Source of the DNA: Paenibacillus sp. NAIST15-1
Lineage (GTDB): Bacteria; Bacillota; Bacilli; Paenibacillales; Paenibacillaceae
Direction: 5' to 3'
NCBI RefSeq assembly: GCF_001894745.1
Contig: NZ_BBYF01000015.1
Location: 62,001-126,000, forward strand
DNA: 64,000 nt
Below are positions 53,704 to 62,736 of this stretch, one piece after another. Every line of letters starts with the position of its first letter. Position 1 is the first letter of the stretch. The notes below the pieces were generated by a model. That model saw nothing but the letters and a program-made list of their open reading frames with translations, made no database searches and was not told the DNA's origin. The position numbers and the translations under genes were made by a program.

Positions 53704-54138
53704 ATGGAAAATGGGTTCGATGATATTGATCAAAAGATCATGCAATTACTTCAGCATAATGCGCGAATGTCGATTTCCCAGATCAGTAAGGAAGTGTCCA
53801 TGTCTCAGCCATCCGTGAAAGAAAGAATGATTAAGCTGGAAGAAAAAAATATCATTTCCGGATATACGGCTAAATTTAATTTGCGGAATTTGAACAGAGG
53901 GACGACCACGTTTATTCTGTTAAAAACGGAACGGTGCCAAGAAGTTGTAGATTTTTGTGAAAATGCCAAGGAAGTGACGGATTTATATCGCATTAGCGGA
54001 GAATACAATTATCTGATCAAGGTACAAACGGCATCCATCGAGGAGCTTGCCCAGTTTCAAGATGATCTTGCAAAAATCGGAGTTTCAAAATCCCATATTA
54101 GTATGAAAAACATTCTAGAGAACAGGGTATTGCTCTGA
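53704..54138 (+). CDS. Lrp/AsnC family regulator
   Basis: 144 residues. The N-terminal winged HTH (DIDQKIMQLLQHNARMSISQ, MSQPSVKERMIKLEEKNIIS) is followed by an RAM/AsnC effector domain (about 65-144; ISGEYNYLIKVQTASIEELA, SHISMKNILENRVLL). Such proteins respond to amino acids. The ATG at 53704 has GAGGTG about 12 bases upstream; a GTG at 53695 is too close to it. It lies divergent to the VOC gene and 37 bases before the MerR gene. Confidence 0.9.
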   Translation: MENGFDDIDQKIMQLLQHNARMSISQISKEVSMSQPSVKERMIKLEEKNIISGYTAKFNLRNLNRGTTTFILLKTERCQEVVDFCENAKEVTDLYRISGEYNYLIKVQTASIEELAQFQDDLAKIGVSKSHISMKNILENRVLL

Positions 54139-54175
54139 ACAGAGGAGAGTACGGACATCAGGAGGCCTACTTGAA

Positions 54176-54985
54176 ATGGAGGAACGAAACACATACCGAA
54201 CAAGCCAGTTATCAGATATCCTTGGAGTGACTAGGGATGCCCTGAGATACTATGAGGAACAAGGGATTGTGAGTCCAAAGCAAAATGAATCCAATCACTA
54301 TAGGCAATATGACTATTATGATATCTATACCTTGATGGTGGCTGACTTTTATAAAAAGAGAAATCTATCGATAAAAGAAGTAAAAAGGCTGCAGGTAGGC
54401 AGTGAAATCGAGGAGCTTGGAGCTTTATTAGAGGATAAAGCCAGCGAATTAGAAGAAACGATACGGCTGAATGCATACATGCTTCAAAAAATAAAGGAAA
54501 CCAAACAATTCTGTGAGGATATCAAACAACATCTCAACCAATATTCCATTAGGGAGTTCCCCGCTTATGAAGTAATGGGGGAGATATCTGATTTCACGGC
54601 CTTTCAGGAGTATCCGGTTATTTTGGAGCATATGGACTCGATGAAGGACGACATTCTAAGTAAAATCATGAGGCAGTTTACGTTTGATGAAACTGGGTTT
54701 CTGGATACGAAGATGTACATTGTGGAGAAGCGTGAAGCGAAGCCAACAGAAGAAGGGTGCTATTTGGAGTTTCCCACATGCATCTACACGATTGTTGAGG
54801 ATGGCAGATTCCAAAACGGGAGTGGGGATATTAAGCATCAGGTTTTTGAACAAACGTTAGCATGGGGACGGGAACAGGGGCTTGCACCCAAAGGAGTCGC
54901 CTTTGTGAATACTCGTCTGATCACGTATCTGGATAACATGGAGCGCGTATTTTTAGAAATTTATATTCCTGTTGAGGGAACATAG
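54176..54985 (+). CDS. MerR-family regulator with effector-binding domain
   Basis: 269 residues. The N-terminal MerR HTH (TSQLSDILGVTRDALRYYEE, QGIVSPKQNESNHYRQYDYY) is followed by a coiled-coil dimer helix (about 75-125) and a GyrI/BmrR-like ligand domain (about 140-269; EFPAYEVMGEIS, CYLEFPTCIYTIVEDGRF). It is a probable drug- or ligand-sensing activator. GGAGG about 11 bases before the ATG at 54176. It probably shares a transcript with the Lrp gene. The CPBP gene follows after 130 bases. Confidence 0.88.
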   Translation: MEERNTYRTSQLSDILGVTRDALRYYEEQGIVSPKQNESNHYRQYDYYDIYTLMVADFYKKRNLSIKEVKRLQVGSEIEELGALLEDKASELEETIRLNAYMLQKIKETKQFCEDIKQHLNQYSIREFPAYEVMGEISDFTAFQEYPVILEHMDSMKDDILSKIMRQFTFDETGFLDTKMYIVEKREAKPTEEGCYLEFPTCIYTIVEDGRFQNGSGDIKHQVFEQTLAWGREQGLAPKGVAFVNTRLITYLDNMERVFLEIYIPVEGT

Positions 54986-55114
54986 GGACTTATGATCGAT
55001 CTATTGACCTGGGTGTAACACCATAGTTTATAGTTGGAAACCAATGGAGCATGTGCGCGCAAATTGTTCTATTGTTTTTTTTTCTTTATAAACTAGTTAC
55101 AGGCGGGGATTAAT

Positions 55115-55891
55115 ATGAATGGCATATTAAAAAGATATATTCTATGGACCTATGGCATATTCTATGTGTTTCTTCTTCTCATCGGGTTATCCATGTTGGT
55201 TATCAAATCTCAACCATTAGCAGAAGTGTTAAAAGTGCTATCAGCATGGACAGCTACCCTTGTGTTCGTCGCGATGTTCCGCAAAATCAAGCCTCAAGAA
55301 AACCTGATGGACTTTATAAAGGGTCAATTTCGTGCAAGGATACGCCTATCAACGGTACTGAGCATTATTTTGCTCCAATTATTTGTTCTAATAGGGAGTC
55401 TCTTCGTAGTAACTGCAGTTTGGAATGTGCCCATACGCGAGCAATTAGCTGATTCCTGGACGACACTGCTTATCCTGTTTGGTTATAATCTGATTCTGGG
55501 GCCGCTTGGGGAAGAGCTGGGATGGAGCGCATTTGTACTCGACGAACTGCAGAAACGATTCAGTCCGTTAAAATCAGCTATTATAGTTGGAGTCACATGG
55601 GGATTCTGGCATGCGCCGCTATGGCTGATGACAGGCTATTCAGGAATGAATTTAGTGCTGTATATTGTCTGCTTCTTGGTCTCCATCATCTCTGTATCGA
55701 TCATGATAACGGTATTTTATAATTTGAATCACAATCTGATTATCCCTATTCTCATTCATCAGCTTTTTAATTACTTTATGGGGATTCAATTGGGAGATCC
55801 ATTGCGTATTATTGTCATTACGGCCCCATTCTATTTGATCGTTGCTGTAGGTTTGGTTGTATTGAATGATAGAAAGTGCTTGTACAAATAA
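55115..55891 (+). CDS. CPBP (CAAX-type) intramembrane protease family protein
   Basis: 258-residue membrane protein with about eight helices. The Abi/CPBP motifs are visible: GPLGEELGWSAFVLDELQKR (first Glu pair), GVTWGFWHAPLWLM (FxxxH) and ILIHQLFNYFMG (late His/Asn). In the first motif the usual EExxxR has Ser at the Arg position, so proteolytic activity is uncertain. Family members process peptides, give bacteriocin self-immunity or tune stress pathways. GGCGGGGA before the ATG at 55115. Stands alone. Confidence 0.85.
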   Translation: MNGILKRYILWTYGIFYVFLLLIGLSMLVIKSQPLAEVLKVLSAWTATLVFVAMFRKIKPQENLMDFIKGQFRARIRLSTVLSIILLQLFVLIGSLFVVTAVWNVPIREQLADSWTTLLILFGYNLILGPLGEELGWSAFVLDELQKRFSPLKSAIIVGVTWGFWHAPLWLMTGYSGMNLVLYIVCFLVSIISVSIMITVFYNLNHNLIIPILIHQLFNYFMGIQLGDPLRIIVITAPFYLIVAVGLVVLNDRKCLYK

Positions 55892-55992
55892 GTGAGGGGA
55901 ATACAGGTTCCGTCATGACTTGAAGGGTGAACCTTTTTGTAAGAAATGGTAAAGTGAAATGGAGATGACCTTTTCTACGAGGTGGGAGAAGC

Positions 55993-56577
55993 ATGAAGGA
56001 ATTATTGGTGAAGTACATGGCGAAATATACATCCCTTACTGAAGAGGAACAGCGGGCTGTTCTTGAAGATATTCATTTAGAGGAATATAAAAAAGGAACA
56101 GTGCTCCTTAGACAAGGAGATGTCCCTACGAATTGCTATTTTGTATTACAGGGATGTGTAAGGCAATACTTGATTCATGAATCGGGCAAAGAGGTTACGA
56201 TCAATTTCTATACCGAGGAGCAAGCCATCACCAGCATTAATGCTCACAAGCAGGATAAGTCGTCCGAGTACACCTTTATATGTCTGGAGGACACCGTGTT
56301 GGTTGTTGGTGAGCTGGCTGTTGAAAAGGACATGTTTCGAAAATATGGTCAATTGGAATCCTTAACGCGTCAGATGGTCGAAGAAAAGTTTGGCCAAGTC
56401 CAAGATGAATATGCTGCGTTTATCGCCTCGTCGCCGGAAGAGCGCTTCAAGGCATTGCTGCGAAATCGGCCCGGACTAATCGACCGTGTGCCGCAGCACC
56501 AGATGGCAAGCTATCTGGGCATTACGCCAGAGTCTTTAAGCAGAATCAAGAAGCGCGTCCATCAAGACAAGGAATAA
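55993..56577 (+). CDS. Crp/Fnr-type regulator
   Basis: 194 residues. The cyclic-nucleotide-binding-like beta-barrel (about 20-110; LRQGDVPTNCYFVLQGCVRQ, INFYTEEQAITSINAHKQ) is followed by a long helix and a short C-terminal HTH (PQHQMASYLGITPESLSRIK). The effector pocket lacks the Arg/Glu typical of cAMP binders, so another signal is likely. GAGGTGGGAG before the ATG at 55993. It converges on the DUF4386 gene with six bases between the stops. Confidence 0.87.
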   Translation: MKELLVKYMAKYTSLTEEEQRAVLEDIHLEEYKKGTVLLRQGDVPTNCYFVLQGCVRQYLIHESGKEVTINFYTEEQAITSINAHKQDKSSEYTFICLEDTVLVVGELAVEKDMFRKYGQLESLTRQMVEEKFGQVQDEYAAFIASSPEERFKALLRNRPGLIDRVPQHQMASYLGITPESLSRIKKRVHQDKE

Positions 56578-56583
56578 TCATAG

Positions 56584-57309
56584 TCAGGCCGCAATAGGGG
56601 TCTTTCCGTCCTTCCCACCTTTGAACAGCATCCATAAACCTAAGCCCAATTCGCCGACGATCATCGGTACCGTAAATACATAGGTAAGTATGGTTTTGAT
56701 CGCCTCATATTGTGGGAAAAACACGTTGCATAGGTGAACGAGGATGTAGCCTGTACCGGCAAGCAGCAGCAAGATACTGATGATTTTCGATATGTTGGCA
56801 GATCTCAGGGCCACACAACCGACAATCAACAGATGCCCGCCAAAAATAATTAGCCCAATTGACCAGATGGCGTCAAAAGCTCGTACATACAACATCGCCT
56901 GCGTCTGAAGCTGATCGGAGATTGCAGAATGATCTGGACTGCCCGTGAGCAACAGCACGAATAGTAAGTTTAGAATAGCGATCGCAAGTATTCCTGTATA
57001 GATGAGTCGGAACCATGCGCCGAGCAAGGAAAGTCCTTGATGGATAGGCTTTAGAACCATATAGAAAGCCCAGGCAACCACGATATCGGCAATGAGGATC
57101 ATCAGCCAGCCCAAGATTTCAACCTTGAATAGTGCGGTGGATGACAAGATGTTATGAATGGTGGCGCTAGCATCTCCTTGTACAACAAGGCTGGCATGGA
57201 CATAGCCGTACGAGAAAAAGGAAGCCAACGTCATGATGATCAGCGCTATGCCAGCAGTCAGGGCAGCTGTACGCTGATCGGTTCGTTGCATGTGTGTCGT
57301 AACCATCAT
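56584..57309 (-). CDS. DUF4386 membrane protein
   Basis: About 241 residues with six to seven helices, matching the DUF4386 pattern: N-terminal helix after TDQRTAALTAGIALIIM, ALFKVEILGWLMILIADIVV, AWFRLIYTGILAIAILNLLF, DAIWSIGLIIFGGHLLIVG and a C-terminal PMIVGELGLGLWMLFKG. Function unknown; the family is common in soil Firmicutes and Actinobacteria. GGAGGG on the minus strand favours the ATG at 57309 or the one at 57306. The frame is open to 57369 but has no site there. Confidence 0.82.
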   Translation of the reverse strand: MMVTTHMQRTDQRTAALTAGIALIIMTLASFFSYGYVHASLVVQGDASATIHNILSSTALFKVEILGWLMILIADIVVAWAFYMVLKPIHQGLSLLGAWFRLIYTGILAIAILNLLFVLLLTGSPDHSAISDQLQTQAMLYVRAFDAIWSIGLIIFGGHLLIVGCVALRSANISKIISILLLLAGTGYILVHLCNVFFPQYEAIKTILTYVFTVPMIVGELGLGLWMLFKGGKDGKTPIAA

Positions 57310-57411
57310 CAAATCCCTCCAGGTGTTCTTTATGAATCCTATTGTAAGCAGAGGGTGATGATGGAGCATTGACTTAAATCAAGAGGAAATGAAAAGTACC
57401 TAAGAGAACGT

Positions 57412-57457
57412 TTAAGCGCCTAAGCCAAGGAAAGAAGTCTTCGGCTTAGGCGCTTAA
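57412..57457. repeat. Perfect 15-bp inverted repeat
   Basis: TTAAGCGCCTAAGCC at 57412-57426 and its exact complement at 57443-57457, separated by 16 bases. No T-run on either side. It lies between the leftward TetR gene and the leftward DUF4386 gene and could act as a weak terminator or a regulatory site. Confidence 0.65.
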
Positions 57458-57573
57458 TGTCCTTGCCCCGCACTAATCCACCACAGAGTTTGGGCTGCTC
57501 ATGGAAAGCATGAAAGAAACGATCATAGAATGTTGTTCGATCGCTACTAGTTGGATGTTGCAGCAAATTCGGT

Positions 57574-58152
57574 TCAGATTGATCGGATTCCTTCAAATGC
57601 GTTGTTCACCAATTGTTGCACATAGGGCTCGTCCAACGCTTCGCCTGTTACAAGCAAGCGATAGAAAATCGGACCATAAATAAGATCAATGCATATACCA
57701 ATGTCGAGATTTTGTTTCAATTCCCCGCGTTGAACCCCTTTCTCCAAAATACCCCTTGCCTCAAGTCGACGGGGACGGAAAAACCGAGCTCGATAGGCCT
57801 CCGCCAATCCTGAATCAAACTGACCTTCGCCTAATAATTCCGTAATGATGATGCCCTCCCGACTTGTTAAAAACCGGGTTAAATTCGTAGCGTGAATTTG
57901 AATATCTTGAAATGTCGAGCCCGTATCAGGCACAGGCAATCTGGCCGTGGCGGCGTACAGGAAACCATCCATTACCACGGCAGCCTTGTTAGGCCACCAT
58001 TTATAAATCGTGGCCTTGCTGACTTGGGCACGATCAGCAATTTTATCGACTGTTACGGCTTGAAAGCCATTTTCCAACAATAATTCGTAAGATGCGGAAA
58101 GGATAGACTTTTGCGATTCTACATTACGCGGCCGGCCTCTTTTTCCGGTCAT
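57574..58152 (-). CDS. TetR-family repressor of the adjacent MFS transporter
   Basis: 192 residues. The N-terminal basic arm TGKRGRPRNVES and HTH (ILSASYELLLENGFQAVTVD, KIADRAQVSKATIYKWWPNK) are typical. The C-terminal ligand domain ends DLIYGPIFYRLLVTGEALDE, as in the TetR_C_16/AcrR-like group. It is divergent from an MFS exporter gene, and three near-identical operators lie between them. It is therefore very probably the local repressor that responds to an exported compound. Confidence 0.92.
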   Translation of the reverse strand: MTGKRGRPRNVESQKSILSASYELLLENGFQAVTVDKIADRAQVSKATIYKWWPNKAAVVMDGFLYAATARLPVPDTGSTFQDIQIHATNLTRFLTSREGIIITELLGEGQFDSGLAEAYRARFFRPRRLEARGILEKGVQRGELKQNLDIGICIDLIYGPIFYRLLVTGEALDEPYVQQLVNNAFEGIRSI

Positions 58153-58198
58153 CTAATCATCACCTTTCATCCATACATATCTTGCCCGAGAAAAATAA

Positions 58199-58215
58199 AC
58201 TATACGTTCAGTATA
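58199..58215. promoter_or_regulatory. TetR operator copy 1
   Basis: ACTATACGTTCAGTATA, containing the dyad TATAC-GTTCA-GTATA. Confidence 0.75.
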
Positions 58216-58259
58216 CCAATTATGAATAAAAAATAAAGTTGAGGCCACCTATTTACAAA

Positions 58260-58276
58260 ACTAAACGTTCAGTATA
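58260..58276. promoter_or_regulatory. TetR operator copy 2
   Basis: ACTAAACGTTCAGTATA, one base different from copy 1, 61 bases further on. Confidence 0.75.
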
Positions 58277-58299
58277 TTATTTGATTATCGAATTTATAA

Positions 58300-58316
58300 A
58301 CTATACGTTCAGTATT
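58300..58316. promoter_or_regulatory. TetR operator copy 3
   Basis: ACTATACGTTCAGTATT, 40 bases after copy 2 and 27 bases before the MFS start codon. Confidence 0.75.
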
Positions 58317-58342
58317 TAAAAGAGGAAGAGGAGGAGCCTATA

Positions 58343-59536
58343 ATGACTGCTTCAAAAAAACAAACAATCGAGAGAAATATTCCGACATGGTTAACCGTAC
58401 TCCTAGCTACCGCATGCGGTATCATTGTAGCCAATCTTTACTATGCGCAGCCCTTAGTTGGAGTAATTAGTTCTTCAATCGGGTTGTCTGAAAGCAGTTC
58501 CGGATTTATCGTGACGTTAACGCAGATTGGTTACGTAGTCGGGTTACTATTTGTCGTACCTATGGGGGATATTGTTGAAAATAAAAGGCTGATTGTCATA
58601 TCCTTGCTTCTTACAGCGGTTGCCCTTGCAATTACGGCATTGTCAAAGCAAGCTTTCCCGTTTTTAGCAGCTTCGTTTGTAATCGGTGTAGGATCAGTCG
58701 CTGCACAAGTGCTCGTACCTTTTGCGTCATACCTTGCATCTGAATCTTCACGCGGACGTGTTGTCGGCAATGTTATGAGCGGATTGTTGCTTGGGATCAT
58801 GCTCGCACGCCCTGTGTCTAGCCTGGTAGCTGACTTCTTTGGGTGGCATGCCGTATTCGCTTTGTCCGCTGCAGCTATTCTTATTTTGGCGCTCGTACTG
58901 TCAAAGGTGTTACCTACAAGAAAGCCTTCGTTAGACACTTCCTATACAGCTCTGCTTGGTTCGATGTGGCATTTGCTGCGAACAACCCCGATCTTACGAC
59001 GTCGGGCTGCTTATCATGCATGTGTGTTTGCGACGTTTAGCTTATTTTGGACAACAGTTCCATTACTTCTATCCAGCCCGATCTTTGGTTTTTCTCAGAA
59101 AGAAATCGCATTGTTCGCGCTTGTTGGAGTTGCGGGTGCAGTAGCTGCGCCTGTGGCAGGGCGTTTGGCCGACCGCGGCTGGACTAGACCCGCGACAGGG
59201 ATTGCACTCGTCACTGTCGTCATTTCGGTTCTGTTGCCGCTTATCATTCGTACGGGTTCACCTATCGGAGTAGCTGTTCTCGTCGTTTCAGCCATATTAT
59301 TGGATGCCGGTGTTTCCGCAAATTTGGTGCTTGGACAACGCGTGCTCTTCTCGTTGAATCCGGAAATTCGTAGCCGCCTGAATGGGCTTTTCATGGCCAT
59401 CTTCTTCTTTGGCGGTGCTATCGGATCCGCAATTGGAGGGTGGATATACGCTACGGGAGGATGGAGTGCCGCGTTATGGATCGGAATGGCTTTCCCGATC
59501 GTGGCCATCCTTTATTTTGCTACAGAGAAGAAGTAG
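58343..59536 (+). CDS. MFS exporter (DHA1-type)
   Basis: 397-residue major facilitator with 12 helices. Visible are the family motif between TM2 and TM3 ([20 protein letters not shown]), the N-terminal [15 protein letters not shown] and a second-half counterpart [12 protein letters not shown]. The opening helix pattern LYYAQPL resembles the YnfM/DHA1 efflux subgroup. It probably exports a drug-like compound under control of the divergent TetR protein. AGAGGAAGAGGAGG before the ATG at 58343 is strong. Confidence 0.9.
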   Translation: MTASKKQTIERNIPTWLTVLLATACGIIVANLYYAQPLVGVISSSIGLSESSSGFIVTLTQIGYVVGLLFVVPMGDIVENKRLIVISLLLTAVALAITALSKQAFPFLAASFVIGVGSVAAQVLVPFASYLASESSRGRVVGNVMSGLLLGIMLARPVSSLVADFFGWHAVFALSAAAILILALVLSKVLPTRKPSLDTSYTALLGSMWHLLRTTPILRRRAAYHACVFATFSLFWTTVPLLLSSPIFGFSQKEIALFALVGVAGAVAAPVAGRLADRGWTRPATGIALVTVVISVLLPLIIRTGSPIGVAVLVVSAILLDAGVSANLVLGQRVLFSLNPEIRSRLNGLFMAIFFFGGAIGSAIGGWIYATGGWSAALWIGMAFPIVAILYFATEKK

Positions 59537-59594
59537 GGGGACGATGAATCAACCGGTTAGCGGGGGAGGGTAAACATTTTACAATCTGGCCCAT

Positions 59595-59666
59595 AAAAAA
59601 TCCCCTTTCCGTTCACTCGTTTGCTCAGGGTGGCCTGACCTCACGTTGAGTGTGCGTAAAGGGGAT
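59595..59666. terminator. Bidirectional terminator between MFS and ImmA-type genes
   Basis: Stem ATCCCCTTT / AAAGGGGAT with an inner CACTC / GAGTG stem. The minus-strand side ends in TTTTTTA, serving the leftward ImmA-type gene. Confidence 0.75.
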
Positions 59667-59678
59667 ACTGATTCATAT

Positions 59679-60893
59679 CTATGCTTTTATTTTATTGGCA
59701 GAAATACGCTCCGTAATTTCGGTAACATTTTGCAGACCAAAATCTAAGTTCCTTTCCATATACTTCTCGAAAAAGCTTGGGTCGATTCCCGTCATATGAT
59801 GAAAGAAGGATACTTCAACCTTCCAATCGTGTTCGATCATGTGGCCAATATCCATAATTCCTTTCTTTGAAGCGAAATCAATGATTGTTTTGATTTTCAT
59901 TGGCTTCTGGATCGGAATGGTATCATCAAGCGGCTCCATTTTTAAATAACCTTTGCGGTGCAATGACGCATAGAAATTCCGATGTTCTTTGGCCCCAATG
60001 ATCCCTAGATTTGCGGCTCTATATCCTAACACTTGCAGCGATGTTTTCCATTTCTTCTTCAGATCTACGTAATCATCAGGATTGGTAAGACGGGACACAT
60101 CTTTCATATCTAGTGAGAACTCGTCCTCCGGCAATAACAAAGCTCCGGCAAACATGTTCGCTTCATTTTCAATATTTTTGTGTTCTTTTCGATCTAAGTT
60201 GACGAACTCAAGCTGGTAATGGAGCAGAAGATGACCGAGTTCATGGGCAAGATCAAAGTTCCTCCTAGCAGCTGAACGTTTCATATTTCCTAATATAATA
60301 TAGGGGCGGTCATTTCGAGTCCACAGGCTATAAGCATCGATCTCCTCGCCAATGGCCTTCTCGAACACAAACACGCCACTCTTCTCGATTTGGAACAGGA
60401 GATCATCATTGCTGGATATCGATAAGTCGAGCTGTTTCCTTGCTAAATGGGCAACACGGTTGATTTGGGCAGTTCTATCGTCATCCGTATGAATTACATA
60501 CTCCATCACTTCGTCCCGAAGCTTGATGATTTTAAGGGTCGGATGGCTAACATTAGCCGTTATATAGTTCACAAAAGAATCTAAATATTCGAGATGCTTT
60601 GCTTCGGCCTGAGTTTTTGAAATGACATTCAACACCTTGGAGCGATAAGCAATATTGATGACGTCGACATTCGCAGGTGAGCTATATTTTGCAAGCATGT
60701 CTTTCGAATAAAAGTATTTGCTTTTTACGTTAAAAATTATTTTCAATTCATTCACGATCTGCATTTTCGGTGTCGTATACGCGTTCTCGTATTGCCAGAC
60801 TGCTTGTTCGGTAACACCTAACATGTCGGAGAGCTGTTTGCGCGAATATCCGTGCATGATCCGTAAATTGGCCAGATTTTCGCCAATGAACAT
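59679..60893 (-). CDS. XRE-HTH fused to ImmA/IrrE-type metallopeptidase
   Basis: 404 residues. The N-terminal XRE helix-turn-helix (about 4-60; IMHGYSRKQLSDMLGVTEQA) is joined to an ImmA/IrrE zinc peptidase domain (about 155-260) with the motif FDLAHELGHLLLHY and a downstream Glu in NIENEANMFAGALLLPEDEF. The C-terminal 140 residues are a helical sensor-like part. Proteins of this build cleave or inactivate repressors in ICEs, prophages and stress responses. GGAGGGACAGG before the ATG at 60893. It lies next to a membrane protein and a DGQHR protein, all leftward, consistent with an island boundary. Confidence 0.9.
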   Translation of the reverse strand: MFIGENLANLRIMHGYSRKQLSDMLGVTEQAVWQYENAYTTPKMQIVNELKIIFNVKSKYFYSKDMLAKYSSPANVDVINIAYRSKVLNVISKTQAEAKHLEYLDSFVNYITANVSHPTLKIIKLRDEVMEYVIHTDDDRTAQINRVAHLARKQLDLSISSNDDLLFQIEKSGVFVFEKAIGEEIDAYSLWTRNDRPYIILGNMKRSAARRNFDLAHELGHLLLHYQLEFVNLDRKEHKNIENEANMFAGALLLPEDEFSLDMKDVSRLTNPDDYVDLKKKWKTSLQVLGYRAANLGIIGAKEHRNFYASLHRKGYLKMEPLDDTIPIQKPMKIKTIIDFASKKGIMDIGHMIEHDWKVEVSFFHHMTGIDPSFFEKYMERNLDFGLQNVTEITERISANKIKA

Positions 60894-60942
60894 GCCTGTC
60901 CCTCCTTTTTACTTATCGTTATTCCAAACGACGTTTCCCGTC

Positions 60943-62574
60943 TTATTGAATGATACTTCTTATGAACAACTTTATAAGGAAATACTCAACAGTAAGTATG
61001 AAAATCGAGAAAAAACTAGCAATAAAATAGAAAACTACTATATGAAAGCTCTTGCGATAGTACAAATGACTTACGGTAGCAATTATAAACATTGTGGTAA
61101 AGGCTATTGATAGTGAGTTAAATAATATTTTTAAAAATCGAAATATTTTATTGATTTCGTAATTCATTAAAATAAAATCTAGTAGTGCAAATGCAGCGAA
61201 CCCGCTAAAAGCAATACTTAGCAAAGTCAATTGAATTCGAAGATTGTAGTTATCAGCAAACTGTCGGAGTACAATTGGTAATTTTGTGATTTTGGATGTA
61301 ACGGATTTGGAAAATTCAGCAACTATCTTCGCTGCCAACAAAATACGACTGGAAACAGTACTAGTAAAACGTTGCCCCCAGGAACTATTAATTGGCTCAT
61401 TAGTTAATAATGAGTTGTAATAAGTAACAAAGCCATTGTTACTTCTGATAAGCAACTCATAGCTTTCTCCACCGTAGTAGACAGATTTTTTAAGATGAAT
61501 TATTACATCTTTTATGTTTTCATTACTATGAAGATGTAAAGCGGTTAAATAGTTATTTCTAGCTTTTTGCTGCAGGGCTGTTTCTTTCCGATCCAGCAGA
61601 AGTAATCCTATGAATGAACCTATGATATAGGGTATTAAAGTCACGTTAATAAACTTATCAAACAGCTCTTTAAACGTATGGTTATTTGTTTGATTGAGCA
61701 ATTCCTCAATACCTATTGAATGAAAACTTTTAATAGATGAATTAATACCGTTTATCACATCTTGTGACACAAATAATAGCAATAGTATCAAGGCATTAAA
61801 TATGTAATTCACAAAAGTGAGAGCATTTTTTGAGCGTTTCAACAAATATGGTGGTGTAATAAAGATAATAAGAACCTGAATTAAAACTGAAATTAGTAAG
61901 TTCCATATAAAATATGTCCTATCCGACGCAATGAAAATCAGCCCTATCCCTATTTTAATGAGGTTATCAATAATATCCTGAATCTCCGAAACAGCAAATA
62001 AAGGTGCGCCTGTTTTGAGAGACTTTAAGGATAGAGTAAATAGTGAAGCAATGAATAATAGCAGTACCATTAAAGAAATTAATAGAATCATAAGACCAAA
62101 AAACGTTGAAGCAAATATCATTAATAGTGGACTGACTTTAGAATGACTTAATACAAGTATTATGATGAAGGAAAACGAAATCAGGAAGATAAAGGGTATA
62201 ACATCTTTATTAACGAGTATAGATGGGCGATATGCTAACACTTCTACCTCATATAATAATGTAATTACTAATAAAAAACATCCAACCAACAATTTAATGA
62301 CATTGTGTAAAATACTTTTCCTGTGGTTCAAATCATAAGAGAAAGAGTTGATATAAAAATGCACTAATTCCTCCAATCCCTTTATCGACTTAAAAACTCT
62401 CCAACACAATACAAACATCGCATATATCGAGTAGCTTATAGATACGATCATTAGTAAATTGAAAATCAGGTATTTATGAGTCAATAGGATTAACATAAGA
62501 TTTATGAAATTAAAAAATATAAATCCATAGAAAGATAAAATTTTTTCATGAAACCACTTTAAAATAATTACCAC
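60943..62574 (-). CDS. Uncharacterised polytopic membrane protein (543 aa)
   Basis: About 12 hydrophobic segments: two early (ILSFYGFIFFNFINLMLILL and the following one), a cluster of six between residues 90 and 280, and three to four at the C-terminus (LTLLSIAFSGFAAFALLDFI, TTMFIIATV, VVFYFIASFFSIFILTVEYF). The large soluble part around 320-430 contains LDRKETALQQKARNNYLTAL and ESYELLIRSNNGFVTYYNSL. No family recognised. The gene is very A+T-rich. GTG start at 62574 with a weak TTGGAG site. A terminator separates it from the DGQHR gene, and the XRE-ImmA gene follows 49 bases on. Confidence 0.65.
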   Translation of the reverse strand: MVIILKWFHEKILSFYGFIFFNFINLMLILLTHKYLIFNLLMIVSISYSIYAMFVLCWRVFKSIKGLEELVHFYINSFSYDLNHRKSILHNVIKLLVGCFLLVITLLYEVEVLAYRPSILVNKDVIPFIFLISFSFIIILVLSHSKVSPLLMIFASTFFGLMILLISLMVLLLFIASLFTLSLKSLKTGAPLFAVSEIQDIIDNLIKIGIGLIFIASDRTYFIWNLLISVLIQVLIIFITPPYLLKRSKNALTFVNYIFNALILLLLFVSQDVINGINSSIKSFHSIGIEELLNQTNNHTFKELFDKFINVTLIPYIIGSFIGLLLLDRKETALQQKARNNYLTALHLHSNENIKDVIIHLKKSVYYGGESYELLIRSNNGFVTYYNSLLTNEPINSSWGQRFTSTVSSRILLAAKIVAEFSKSVTSKITKLPIVLRQFADNYNLRIQLTLLSIAFSGFAAFALLDFILMNYEINKIFRFLKILFNSLSIAFTTMFIIATVSHLYYRKSFHIVVFYFIASFFSIFILTVEYFLIKLFIRSIIQ

Positions 62575-62665
62575 TCCAATTAACCATATTGTTCGTGTAA
62601 ATTTTTTGTTGTGAATCGCGACATATTAGCAAGTAATACATAATTTTAAACATTTTATATGCCTC

Positions 62666-62701
62666 AAAAAAATAATTGGCGTTGGTCTCTACCAACGCCA
62701 G
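62666..62701 (-). terminator. Terminator after the DGQHR-type gene
   Basis: On the minus strand, stem TGGCGTTGGT / ACCAACGCCA, loop AGAG, then ATTATTTTTTT. Confidence 0.85.
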
Positions 62702-62736
62702 TTTCGCTTTATATGTACTATTTGAACAAGCGTTAG

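Noticed and set aside
57045-57062. Further rlmH-end-like site (GAACCATATAGAAAG)
   Set aside because: It lies inside the DUF4386 coding region and matches only in part; treated as chance.
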